Under the pieces are notes generated by a model. That model searched no databases, was not told where the DNA came from, and was given only the letters and a program-made list of their open reading frames with translations. Below are positions 1-10,474 of a stretch of DNA of 64,000 nucleotides, piece after piece (positions within the stretch are counted from its first letter, which is position 1; every line of letters starts with the position of its first letter). Location: positions 620,001 to 684,000 of the forward strand of contig BCJJ01000008.1 of assembly GCA_039545355.1 (NCBI GenBank), read 5' to 3'. The translations under genes and the position numbers were made by a program. The DNA comes from Trichosporon coremiiforme. Taxonomy: Eukaryota > Basidiomycota > Tremellomycetes > Trichosporonales > Trichosporonaceae.

Positions 1-1616
1 TAGGTCGCCCGTGCGGCGACGGAGAAGGAGCCCGCGGCCTCATTGCCCCTTCGCCGTACGCACCGAACCTTAACCGACTCCCCCGTATCCACCCAAGTGT
101 CCTTGGCACGGATCTGGCAACTTTGTCGCCATGGATGCAACTTTGCTTACCACCCTCGATCATGCATTCCAAAATTAGAGCAATTGCATGCATTGTATCT
201 ACCAGAGAGCTCGGTGGAGCGCGCGGAGAAAGGTGTCATTGTGAGGCGCCGGGTTGGGGTTCTGGGAAGCGCCGCGCGATGGAAGGCAGGCGGGTGTGTC
301 AGATGCTTCGGGAGGTCGCCGGCTTCGGCACGACACGCTGCTCTGCCAGGCTTGCACGGGCGCGTCATGGGGACTGTCTTCGGCTCAGGCCCTGCGCCGA
401 GGGCTGTGAGGCAAAAATAACCTTCACCGGATCCGCCAGGCGCGTTGCAGCGATGATTGACCCAATTGAATGCGCGATCATCTGCATTGGGCGCCTCGTT
501 GATTCCTGGATTTCCTTTCTGCAAAGCATGACCTCAGCCAGCAGCCAGCTGCCAAGCAAGGTGAAGGCGCCGAGAGGGAGAGAATAAACACTGCCCAGGA
601 AGCAAGCTCCCTGCCCAAACAGCGCCATCGCCCGTCCAGTGCACCCGGCGCATCTGCGGTCCATCTGCCGGGCTGTCCGTCGGGGGGTACCGTTCCATGC
701 CCAAACACGGCGAGCAAAGCAGGGTCCTGCCCGCCCAATGAGGCAAGAAGCTGTCCCAAGGTCTGTCAGAACGCGAAACACCGCCCTGAGCTAGAGCCTC
801 ACGGCCCGGGTTCCTTCAGCTCTCCAAGGCAGAGAGGCAGAGGAAGTCAGGGACAGGGAATGAGGTGACCCTGCAGACGTCCCGGAACTCGAGTCGCGCT
901 GCACGACCGCTGACACTGCTGGGCGGTGCGAGATGCGAGACGTTGCGAGGATGAGAACCAAGGGAGAAAAGCACAAGGTACGCCTGACAGAACCATCGAC
1001 GCTATAGCGCTAGCTCTTCATAGGCCGTAGGATAGGCAGGGCTTGAATGGGATTGACCGGAAACCAGCTGGAAACCAGCCGGCTCGGGGCTCGTGCTGGC
1101 TTACGGCTTACCGTTCTCGCGCTCGCGCGCTCATGCGCTGCATGCGCTGGTACACTCGCCGGGCAGAGGCTGACGGCTTGATGCTTAATGATCCTGGACT
1201 GGGACAGTTCCTGCACTAGGGATTCACCACCAGGGGCAACTCCACTCCTCGCCGCTTCCTCGAGGCGCCGTCAGCCAGCCCGCCAGCCCGTGAGGCCGTG
1301 AGCTGGGAGGGGCTCTAAGGCTCTAGGGCTGCAGTTCCTGCAACACCCCCGCGACCACCATGTATCCCGGCGTACTAGACGTTTGGTCTTGCTCCTTCTC
1401 TTTCTTCTTCCTCTCCATCCTCATCCTTCTACATTCTCGCACCCCCACCATCTTCAGTCCGCTCACGACCGACCTCCGACTTGGTCACCCACCCTCCTTG
1501 TCGACCCTCGTTACACTTTAGGACTGGCTCCTGCTCACCTGTACGACTGCCCTCACGACCCATCTCAGTCGACGGAACGTACCTTCCCTCTCGTCGCTTG
1601 AAAACGAAAACCCAAC
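1..1616. other. Intergenic, no gene supported
   Basis: No open frame here has a recognisable domain or a convincing splice pattern. The last 230 bases, from about 1380, are rich in C and T on the plus strand, as in the leaders of other genes in this window, and probably form the promoter-proximal leader of the secreted protein that follows. Confidence 0.6.
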
Positions 1617-2776
1617 ATGCTCGTCTCCTCCCTCCTCGCCCTCACTGCGGCCACCGCAGTCGCCGCCCACGGCTCGGGCCACCCCCAGAAGCACGCCGCC
1701 GCCGCCCGCCGCATGCGTGACTCTGAGCCTGAGCTCGACCTTCGCTCCGAGCCCAAGCTCCAGAAGCGTTCCTTCTCCGGACGCGGTACCTGGTACGACG
1801 TCGAGGAGCGCATCTGCGCGTGCGGTGACTGGCACAAGAATGCCGAGCACGTCGTCGCCATGAGTGAGTATTGCCATCAGTGAGGGATTGCGATGTTTTG
1901 CAGTCCTTCGCTTTGGGGTCGCCATTTGCGGTCCCTGGCATCCGCCCCGCGGGCCTGTTCCATTAATAGCACGACTAACCACCAGACACTGCCCAGTACG
2001 GCAACGGATACCCTTCGGACCAGTGCTGGAAGTACATCACGGTGCAGGCCAACGGCATCACTGTCAAGGACGTCATGGTCGTTGACGAGTGCCCCCTTCC
2101 CCCCGAGGCCAACTGCACGACCGACGGCGACATCGACCTGTCGCGTGGCCTGTTCAAGGTCTTCGCCGACTGGAACGTCGGTGTCCTCGACGCGACCTGG
2201 TGGTGGCAGGACGGCCACGAGGGTGGCGATGACGGCGACAAGGACAAGACGTCGTCCACCTCCGAGTGGCACGAGCCCTCGACCTCGTCCGAGAAGCCGA
2301 CCTCGACCTCGACCTCCGAGTGGCACGAGCCGTCCACCAGCTCCGAGACTCCTTCGCCTTCCCCCTCGCCCTCGCCTTCGCCGTCTCCTTCGCCTTCCCC
2401 CTCGTCCTCGTCTACGACCTCGTCCACCTCGTCCGAGACGAGCAGCAGTGCTTGGTCCTCGTCTGCTAGCAGCAGCAGCTTGTCGTCTGCCGTCCCCTCG
2501 TCGTCGTCGGCGTTCAACTCGACCCTCCTCTCATCGTCGACCTCGGCCAACCTCACCTCGCTCACGAGCACGACCGCCAACCTGACCGCTACCATTGCGG
2601 CAAGCGCGAACGCGAGCGCTACCGGCGTCCCGCTCGGTCTTGGCCTCGGTGCGCAGCCCGGAGATCAGCCCCTCGACATTGAGACGCCTGGCGCCGGCGC
2701 CAGCGGCGTCCTCGCCGGCGTCAACCGCATTGTCGCCGCTTACGGCCAGCTCATTGCTCGCGCCGCCCGGGGATAA
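1617..2776 (+). CDS. Secreted RlpA-like double-psi beta-barrel protein with Ser/Thr-rich tail
   Basis: Two exons, 1617-1863 and 1986-2776, give 345 residues; the intron (GTGAGT, ACTAACCACCAG) joins the frames cleanly. Residues 1-17 are a hydrophobic signal peptide. A dibasic KR at 50-51 looks like a Kex2 site that would release a mature chain starting SFSGRGTWY. Residues about 54-150 resemble the RlpA/barwin-like double-psi beta-barrel of fungal secreted proteins: GRGTWYD at the start, cysteines at ICACGDW and DQCWKY, then VVDECPLP, IDLSRGLFKVF and a terminal WWWQD. About 130 residues of Ser, Thr, Pro and Glu follow, likely O-mannosylated, with two copies of SEWHEPSTSSE. The C-terminus is only weakly hydrophobic, so GPI anchoring is uncertain. 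Family members are thought to act in or on the cell wall; no enzyme activity can be claimed. Confidence 0.8.
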
Positions 2777-3980
2777 CTTGTATTCGTTTTGTAGTTCCTT
2801 TATGATTCGTGGTTTGTGAGCATGCCGAGCGGGAGCGCGAAGCGCGGGAGTGGTGCACGGAGCTGAGCTCGTGATGACGAGACGATCAGGGCGTGTAGCG
2901 CCGCATCCTTACATTGAGCGCCGCATCGAGCAGATGAGCCGTCAGCTGCGGAGCCCGCGAAGCGTTGATGGTCATCGGTATCGAGCGAACGGGCTGAGTG
3001 GTCGAGGAGGGGAGGGAAGGAAGGCGCAGCAGACGGCGATTCAACGACAAACAAATAAAGCGCCTCCCTTGAAAGCGCATTGAATGGAGTGAGTGCAGAG
3101 AGAAGATGAGTAAGAGTATATGAGCAACAGCAAAGTGGACAGAGTTATTGTGGGTCTGATGAGCGCACATTGTGCACTGGCAGATGGTTCCGGCGCAGCT
3201 TGCTCGGGCGCAGTGACAACAACCGAGGGATGGGTGACGAGGGCCCAGCGTCCGCAGCCAAGAGCCCAAGACCCCCAAGACATGGCCAAGAAACGCGTTT
3301 GCTTTCTTTCTGAGGAAGTCACCCAGTAATGAGCAAGGCCAAGCGCATCGATCGTATCGCCGAGCGCTCGGGTAGACGTTGACGCCGAGCAAATGCAAAC
3401 TGGTCGGCAAGGGCAGCAGCGTCCGCTATCCATTCCTCGCAACGGTCGCCGAGCTTGCGTGGGAGACCTCTCAAAGGCATCGCGTGACAGCACATATGTC
3501 TGTCCTCGCCTCTGCATTTCTCACGCATAGCACAGAGCCCCAGGTACGCTGTTGAACAGGCAAGAGTAGAGGAACATGCATAGCATTGATGAGAGGCAGA
3601 GGCGATGTCGATTCCGAGATCAGGTGGGTTGCGGGGACCCAGAGTGGAGGGCATGGAGGGACCTGGGGGCTGCTTGCTGGGGCGGGAAGTGCGTCAGAGG
3701 CCAGTGCCTTGACCCAGACCTTGAGGTTGCATCGCCATCGCCCTTGTCGTTGTCATTGCTCTCTTCAACACAGCACGACCCCGAAGCACGACGCAGGACG
3801 CACGTCGTCGACGATCAGACATAACCGTTCCCGATCCCATCTTCCTTCTTCTCCTCACTCCTTGACCTGGAAGATCGACCGTTGGCTTCCGTGCGACCAT
3901 TGCCGACTCGACACTTGAATCGCACTCGACTGTTCGACTCCTCGACACATGCAAGAAGGGCCTAGGGAGCACTAAGCACG
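2777..3980. other. Intergenic between two plus-strand genes
   Basis: This holds the 3' flank of the secreted protein and the promoter of the transglutaminase-like gene. The short open frames have no recognisable content. A CT-rich stretch from about 3720 to 3960 is the likely leader of the next gene. Confidence 0.6.
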
Positions 3981-6887
3981 ATGAGCGACGACGAACAACC
4001 CCAGTTCACATCACTGAAGGACCGCATCGCAGCCTTGCACCTCAAAGACGGGTCACCGCCGATATCGCCAGGAGCGATGGCAGCGCCGCCGAAGGCGAAG
4101 CCGAAACCTCCAGTAGGTGCGAAGCCGACGCCAGCGGCCAAGCCGGTACTTGCGCCCAAGCCGCCCGTGGCGGGTGGGAGGAGGACGTGGCCGCCGCCTG
4201 CACAGCCTGAGTCGGACGAGGAGGCGAACGGACAGCCAGAGCGTAAACAGGCGACGGCACCGAAGCTCGCTTCGAAATTCGCTCCGGAGGCACCAGCTAA
4301 GCCGCCCGTAGACGCACGAAGGGCCTGGCCGCCCACTCAACGGGACTCTGACGAAGAGGTCGAGGGGCACGTTGAGCCTTCCCGGCCAGTCCCGCCCAGA
4401 CCGGAGAGAAAGGCGAGCGGCGCGAGAGTATGGCCGCCGCCGGCACATGCTGACTCAGATGAGGAAGAGTCCAAGGAGGAGCCTGCAGCCCCGCCGAAAA
4501 AAACCGCTGTCCTCCCCACTGCACCGCCAAAGCCGTGCGCGAAGCCGGCCGGGGGGCGGAGGGTGTGGCCGCCGCCTGCACAGGACTCTGATGAGGAAGA
4601 GACGAGAGGGAAACCTGACGCGCCTCACAAACCGGCCACCCGGCCAGATGCACCCCCGAAGCGGCCCGTGGCACCCCCGAAGCCGGCAGCGCGGAAGGCT
4701 TGGCCGCCGGCCCCGCAGGCAGACTCGGACGAAGACCCCGAGACGCCCATCGCAGCGGCTCCGACAGGGGTGCGCCAGCCACCACCGAAACCTGCCAGGC
4801 GACCAGGCTGGTCTAAGCCGTCTCCGATTGACTCAGACACTGCAGAGCAGAGGGAGAAGTCCGAAGAAGCGGAGGAAGAGCCAGACGTCGCACAGCCGGC
4901 TCCCAGGAGGGCAGCTCCGCCGAAACCTGCCGCACGCCCCGCATGGCCTCCGAAGCCCGTTGAGGACGAGCCTAAAGAAGCGCCGAAGCCGACGGGGCGT
5001 AAAGCGTGGCCACCGCCTCCTCAGGCGAGCTCCGATGGTGAGGATGAGGCGACCCAAGAGCAGACTGAGCAGACTGAAGAGCCAGCTCCGATCGTGACGC
5101 GGCAGGCACCACCACCGCCGCCTGGGCGTCCCGCCTGGCCGCCGAAGCCTGCACACGAGGGGCTGGAAGAAGAGCCCCATCAGTCGGCAGGACGTCGATG
5201 GTCACCTGCCGCTCAAGACGAATCGGACGAGGAGATTGCGGAGGACGTTCCTGCTCCGACACCGGCTTCACGATCGATGCCGCCCCCTCCTCCACGTCGG
5301 TCGCCCTCGACACCTGCGAACGACGAGGGGACACCGGCACCGACGGTGCGGCCACCACTCCCACAGCGCCGCAGTAGCGGAGCACAGCCTGCGCCCACCC
5401 TGCCTCCGCGCAAGGATGCGCCTCCCCTGCCCCGCCGCCAGCCGAGCCAAGCAAGCGTCACCAGCCCTCCGCCCTCGAACCGCCGGCTGCCTCCTGTCGC
5501 ACCGGCCATCTCACCGTCGACGACTGGACACTCCGCGGCCTCGACGACTAGCGAGCCGAAGAAGAAGCCTCCGCCTCTCCCTTCGTCTGCACGACCGTCG
5601 ATCCCCACTGCACCGCGGCCGACACCGAGCAAGAAGCCGGAGCAGCACGACGAGGAGGATGAGAAGCCCAAGAAGCGCTTCATGGTCCCGCTCCCGCCTG
5701 GCGGGCTCGATAAGCCGCCTCCCATTGTGCCGAAGCCTAGCTCTGATGGTCCCCCGCCAATCGCCGCTGGCAAGCCGAGCTCGTCTGGTCCTCCGCCCGT
5801 ACCCACGGGAAGTCGGCCGCCGCCTGTACCTACCGGGTCACGCCCGAAGTCTACCTCAGCGAACGGGTACGCCTACTCCGCGCATGCGCCGAAGACTGTG
5901 CCGGGCGCAGATACTTGCCTCATCTGTCGCGACTACTCTGCCCCCGACGAGGTCGCCGCGTCGTACCCAACCGCGAGCCTGCCCGTGTCAAACCGCATTT
6001 CCTACCTCGCCGACGTGCTGTGCTCCCCTTTCCCGAGTCTCACCGACAAGGCGCGCGCAGTCTTCACCTGGCTGCACTACAACTTGCAGTATGACGTGCC
6101 GAACTTTCTGGCCGGCACCATCCCGCGTGGCCTGAATGCGGAGCAGACGATTCAACGAGGTCTGGCAGTGTGCGAGGGCTTCGCGGACGTGTTCATGGCC
6201 ATCTGCCAAGCTGCGGGTCTCGAGTGCCGCCGCATCAGCGGGTTCGGGAAGGGTTACGGCTTTTCCCCCGAGAATGCAATGGCGAGCTTTGACTCAAACC
6301 ATGCCTGGAACGTCGTAAGGCTCGAGGGCGGGTGGACGCTGGTCGACAGCTGCTGGGGCGCAGGGCACATTGACAATGGCGCGTGGGTGCAGCAGTTCAA
6401 CCCGAGCATGTTCACGATGGGCAACCGGCAGTTTGGCGCGCGACACTTCCCCTCCAACACGGAGGAGTGGTACGGCCCCGCGCGCTCTTGGGAGGCATTC
6501 CTGCAAGAGGGCGAGGGCGGGCCGCAGCGGTACGGTACCGCGGACCAGATGGGGCTCGCGCTGGGCGAGGAGGCCGTCGGGCCGTGGAGTACTCTGCAGA
6601 GAGGGCAGCGGTATGACTTCTGGTGCAAGTGGATGTGTCCGCACTGGACCTCCAGGCCGGAATTCAAGCCGACCATGATCTGCCTCAGGGTGAATGGAAA
6701 GATTATACGCCCCCACGACGACGGACAGGTCATCTCTGCCCAGGCCGTCGCCGAGGGCGAGGTCACGCTCAGCGTCATTGACAAGGTCAACAATGTCAAT
6801 GCCGAGGGCATGACGTGGGCGGAATTCGACGCGATGCCGAGTAAGAGCTACGGCATGCAGCACCTCTACTCGTGGACTGTGGTGTGA
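3981..6887 (+). CDS. Proline-rich protein with C-terminal transglutaminase-like domain (Cyk3/KY-like)
   Basis: A single uninterrupted frame of 968 residues. Residues 1-24 contain SLKDRIAAL, followed by about 600 residues of Pro, Ala, Lys and acidic low-complexity sequence. Residues about 66-430 carry roughly ten degenerate repeats of the form RRxWPPP followed by SDEE. Residues about 640-968 form a transglutaminase-core domain with a full Cys-His-Asp set: Cys731 in GLAVCEGFADVF, His774 in SNHAWNVV and Asp789 in LVDSCWG. Fungal proteins with this domain include the cytokinesis protein Cyk3, where the domain is generally thought to act as a scaffold. Unlike Cyk3, no N-terminal SH3 domain is visible; instead the protein is full of PxxP motifs that could bind SH3 partners. 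A role in actin or septum organisation is inference. Confidence 0.75.
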   Translation: MSDDEQPQFTSLKDRIAALHLKDGSPPISPGAMAAPPKAKPKPPVGAKPTPAAKPVLAPKPPVAGGRRTWPPPAQPESDEEANGQPERKQATAPKLASKFAPEAPAKPPVDARRAWPPTQRDSDEEVEGHVEPSRPVPPRPERKASGARVWPPPAHADSDEEESKEEPAAPPKKTAVLPTAPPKPCAKPAGGRRVWPPPAQDSDEEETRGKPDAPHKPATRPDAPPKRPVAPPKPAARKAWPPAPQADSDEDPETPIAAAPTGVRQPPPKPARRPGWSKPSPIDSDTAEQREKSEEAEEEPDVAQPAPRRAAPPKPAARPAWPPKPVEDEPKEAPKPTGRKAWPPPPQASSDGEDEATQEQTEQTEEPAPIVTRQAPPPPPGRPAWPPKPAHEGLEEEPHQSAGRRWSPAAQDESDEEIAEDVPAPTPASRSMPPPPPRRSPSTPANDEGTPAPTVRPPLPQRRSSGAQPAPTLPPRKDAPPLPRRQPSQASVTSPPPSNRRLPPVAPAISPSTTGHSAASTTSEPKKKPPPLPSSARPSIPTAPRPTPSKKPEQHDEEDEKPKKRFMVPLPPGGLDKPPPIVPKPSSDGPPPIAAGKPSSSGPPPVPTGSRPPPVPTGSRPKSTSANGYAYSAHAPKTVPGADTCLICRDYSAPDEVAASYPTASLPVSNRISYLADVLCSPFPSLTDKARAVFTWLHYNLQYDVPNFLAGTIPRGLNAEQTIQRGLAVCEGFADVFMAICQAAGLECRRISGFGKGYGFSPENAMASFDSNHAWNVVRLEGGWTLVDSCWGAGHIDNGAWVQQFNPSMFTMGNRQFGARHFPSNTEEWYGPARSWEAFLQEGEGGPQRYGTADQMGLALGEEAVGPWSTLQRGQRYDFWCKWMCPHWTSRPEFKPTMICLRVNGKIIRPHDDGQVISAQAVAEGEVTLSVIDKVNNVNAEGMTWAEFDAMPSKSYGMQHLYSWTVV

Positions 6888-9800
6888 GTCGCTTGTACCT
6901 GCATGCAATGCAATGATTGGAACGAACAATGTCGTTGGCGTAGATCAGTCCACACTTGCCACACTTATCTGTACGTTGTTTACCACTTTTCTGTGTTTCT
7001 CGCTGAGCCCGTTTCCGTCGGAGCCGCCTCAATGCAGTAGTTAGTCATGATCACTACCACCGGCGGAAGTCGATAGCCCCGCGCCGTGGTCCCGAGTCAC
7101 TTTGCTGTCGGCCGCCGACCTGCGCAGTACCACAGGAAGGTTCGCCGGTTCCACAAATCTCGCAAGCTCAAAGTCTGACCGACTTTAATGTCGTTACCGA
7201 GGTTTCATAACTGTCGGAACCTCTTTGGGGATGCTGGGTGGGGTATGCTGGATCTCACCGCTGTCAAACGACCCAGGCGTCGTACATGATCGGGGCTGGG
7301 GCCGTAGCAGATCTGTTGTCAGGTTCGCTGCGAGTCGTGGTACAGTGAGGGTTCGCAGACTCCATAGTGACTCGCCCGAGACAGACTACGACAGACCTAC
7401 GAGGACCTACGACACGATTCAGCGAGCTACCGCCGACTTGCCGACTTGCTGGATCCTGGTTACACGGTTTCATGTTGTTGGAAAGGCCGACGTCAGGGCT
7501 ACGATACTCACTCTTGGTTGCAGTCGGAGCACCTGGTCTTGGCGCTGTATACATAGACACCACGTCGAAGGATGTCCGTATGCAGCGGCGGAACGCTGAT
7601 GTGAAGGTTGACGGCGGCCTGGACTGCTCTGCGCGGAGCTCTTGAGATCTATTCTGGGCGTTTGTCGTTTCATGTCACCCAGCCCATCGTCGGGCGAAGA
7701 CTCTGTCCGGCATCGTCCTTCGTCGCAAACTTGCTGGCAGGCATGCACACCACGAAAGTCGGTCCCGTACAGAAACCGCACAGTGCACCGTGAACAGAGA
7801 CATATAGGCAGCGCTCGCGCAAACACGTCTCGACAATGCTCACTGCGGCGGCGGGGACTGCCAAGACTCACCTCCCGTGAACATGAGGCTTGTCGTAAGC
7901 TCTGTGAAGGTTCGGCGGTTCCAGAGTTTCCTGCCCATGAGAGTGGAGCCGGCACACCTCTGCACAGTCTAAAGTCGACGATCGCAATGTCACCGTTTCA
8001 GCCGAAGTAGTGGTCTGCCTGGACTACGACCGCCGCGGGCTCGCGACATGAGCCCGCGTGTCGATCGGATCGGAGACTTTCAAGATTTCAAGCTTTGCAA
8101 GGGTTGAGTGGCACGAAGGAGGATGAGTTTGTTGTAGTCTATGTTATCGAGGTGCTCAGTGCTCAGTCACACGTCGACTCCTGAGGTCGCAACATGGCGG
8201 TGCGAGAGCGAGTCTAGACATGCCATTCATACTGGTCATGACATACCAAACGTTGTGTGCCTTCATCTCCGCGTCGAGAATGACGGGCGCGGTCCCAATG
8301 TGGCTCGATCACCAGAAGGAGAGTCAGAGCACCAGCGCTTCGTATCGATGTGAGGCACTGAGAGCCTCGACTAGCGGCCACACAGCACCATGCGACATGC
8401 AGCATGGGTCGGAGAGAGGCGAAACAACACAAGCAAGATCTGGTCTCGCAAACTTGCGACCTGAGACGATTAAGTCGACTGGTAGTTTCGCACCTCGCCA
8501 CGAACTCGTCTCGACTACTAGTCTCGATCTCCGTCTCGATCAAAGTAGCGTGTATCACTTTCGGAGCCCAGACTCGCAAAGCATGATACACGACGAGACG
8601 TCGAGGGAATCGAGCTCAGGTCTCGCCAGGAAAATGGGTGTTTAATGGTGTGTTTCGGGTCGAGGCGGTGGTGCGGTCATGAAGGCGAGGCCGCGGCTGA
8701 TGTCATTTGTGTCGTGCGACCTGGTTCACCAGTTTGCCACCAAGTCGCCAGCAGTCGCCGTTTGCATGTCAGACAGTCGTCCTCAAGCACGTTGGATGCG
8801 ACGTTGTGGTCCAGCTTCGTATCGCAGCAAAGTGCAAAAGCCACCCTCGAGACGAGTATCAATACTTTCTATTAGTTCTGTTCGTGGAAGGAGCGGTTTT
8901 CGATTGCGCAGCCAAATCTGCACTACAGATGGCAGACGTGCACGTCCTGCGGGCCCTTCCGTCGACACCTAGTCAGGACTGTTCTCCTGCCGTCACATGT
9001 CTGCAGGACAAGAGTGTCGCCAACGGGCTCCCGTCCGATGACCGCGCCGATATCCTGTAGTAGCAATGTTGGGTGACAATTGCGTACGAATTGTGGTGGG
9101 ACCAGGATTCTGGTACACCTACTCGAGATGCGAATTGGACGTGCGTGCCTTGCTGCCATCGGCCCTGGGTCGTTCTTCCTTCCCGCCCAAGCAAGCGTGT
9201 GCGATTCCTCTCGGTTATGGACGCGTCGCGTCCGGAGCTATTCCTGGTATATGTGCAGCGCCCAAGGATGAGTTGGCGTTCTGGAACAAAATGTCCTGTG
9301 CTCTACAGAGAAACACATTGCATGGCTGCAATAGCTTGCATTGATGTGTGCGAGGCGTTGCTCGAGACTATTGCAAGGGGAACGCTACGCATCTTGATAC
9401 ATCGGGCACTGAAGGTAGCATGCACGAAACGAAGGCCAGACGCAGGTCCAGACGAATGAGCACAAACGCAACTGTCAGAAACAGGGTTCAGATACTCCGA
9501 CAGAGTTTGACAGGGTCTGGGCCAACCCCCTGAATCTCCGCTCGTGCGACGTGAATACTCGACGCACGTCCATACTGCTTGCTCTCGCCTTACTCCACTC
9601 TACGTCTCAGAAAGTGTGCAGAGGTTGCGCGCAGGTTACGCGCTCCGGTTATGGCAGAGTGTCACTGTACGCACCGTGGCCCAGAGGACTCAACTTCTGG
9701 ATGCTCAACCGCTGGAGCACTGTGCCCGGGTTCAGAGTTCGTGGAGTCTCACTTTCACGTTTGGGTTAGTCTTCACCGGAAGAAAAGAGCCGCGCCAGAC

Positions 9801-10474
9801 GGGAGCGAGCTTGCACCTTCACTTCACTCTTCGAGCAGATCTCGGCTCAGTGCACACGTCGCATGAGGCAATAAGGACATGCACAGAAGGATGATGCATG
9901 CATGCCAGCTGCGTCCGATACGCACAGAGATGCCAGATGCCAGATGCCAGAGTACGCTACGTCCCAACTGTGCGTACCACGCAGGGTCGATCAATTGGCT
10001 CGACCCCTGAATGCCTGGTCCCTCGGACTGTTCCCTTTCCCCTGGCACCCCCTGGTTCATCAACCATCGCGCGCAACTCTTGCTCCTCTTCTCCTGTTCT
10101 CTTTCCTCAACGACGACAGGACAGACCGAACGGACAGACTGACGCACGCTCGACTGCTGGAACGACAACCTTCTGCACACTCCTGGAGAGACACTGCAGA
10201 TCCGGCGCTGCCCTCGACTCTCGAACGTCCTCCTCTTTGTCCTCTTAACAAAACACCAACGACACGAACAGGCTTCGTCCCCTCCCACTTCTCTTTCTTC
10301 TCTCACCTATTCTTGGCCACCGTCTCTCCTTTGTTCGCCCTCTGTAACACCCCCTCCTCGCTCACTCTTAAGCCACGCTCGTTGCTTCTTCCAGTCTTTA
10401 CCACAACAACGGTCCGAGTTCGACACACGCCAAGTCATCTCGCCCGGCGCTGGACGCCACTCACCAACATCAAC
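6888..10474. other. 3.6-kb intergenic tract, no gene recognised
   Basis: Short frames occur on both strands but none shows a domain, biased codon use or consistent splice sites. There is a small direct repeat of CAGATGC near 9930-9950. From about 10010 to 10470 the plus strand is strongly C/T-rich and probably forms the leader of the ferric reductase gene. An open frame continues in phase from 9902, but the ATG at 10475 has the better context (CAACATGGCA) and upstream residues look random. Confidence 0.55.
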
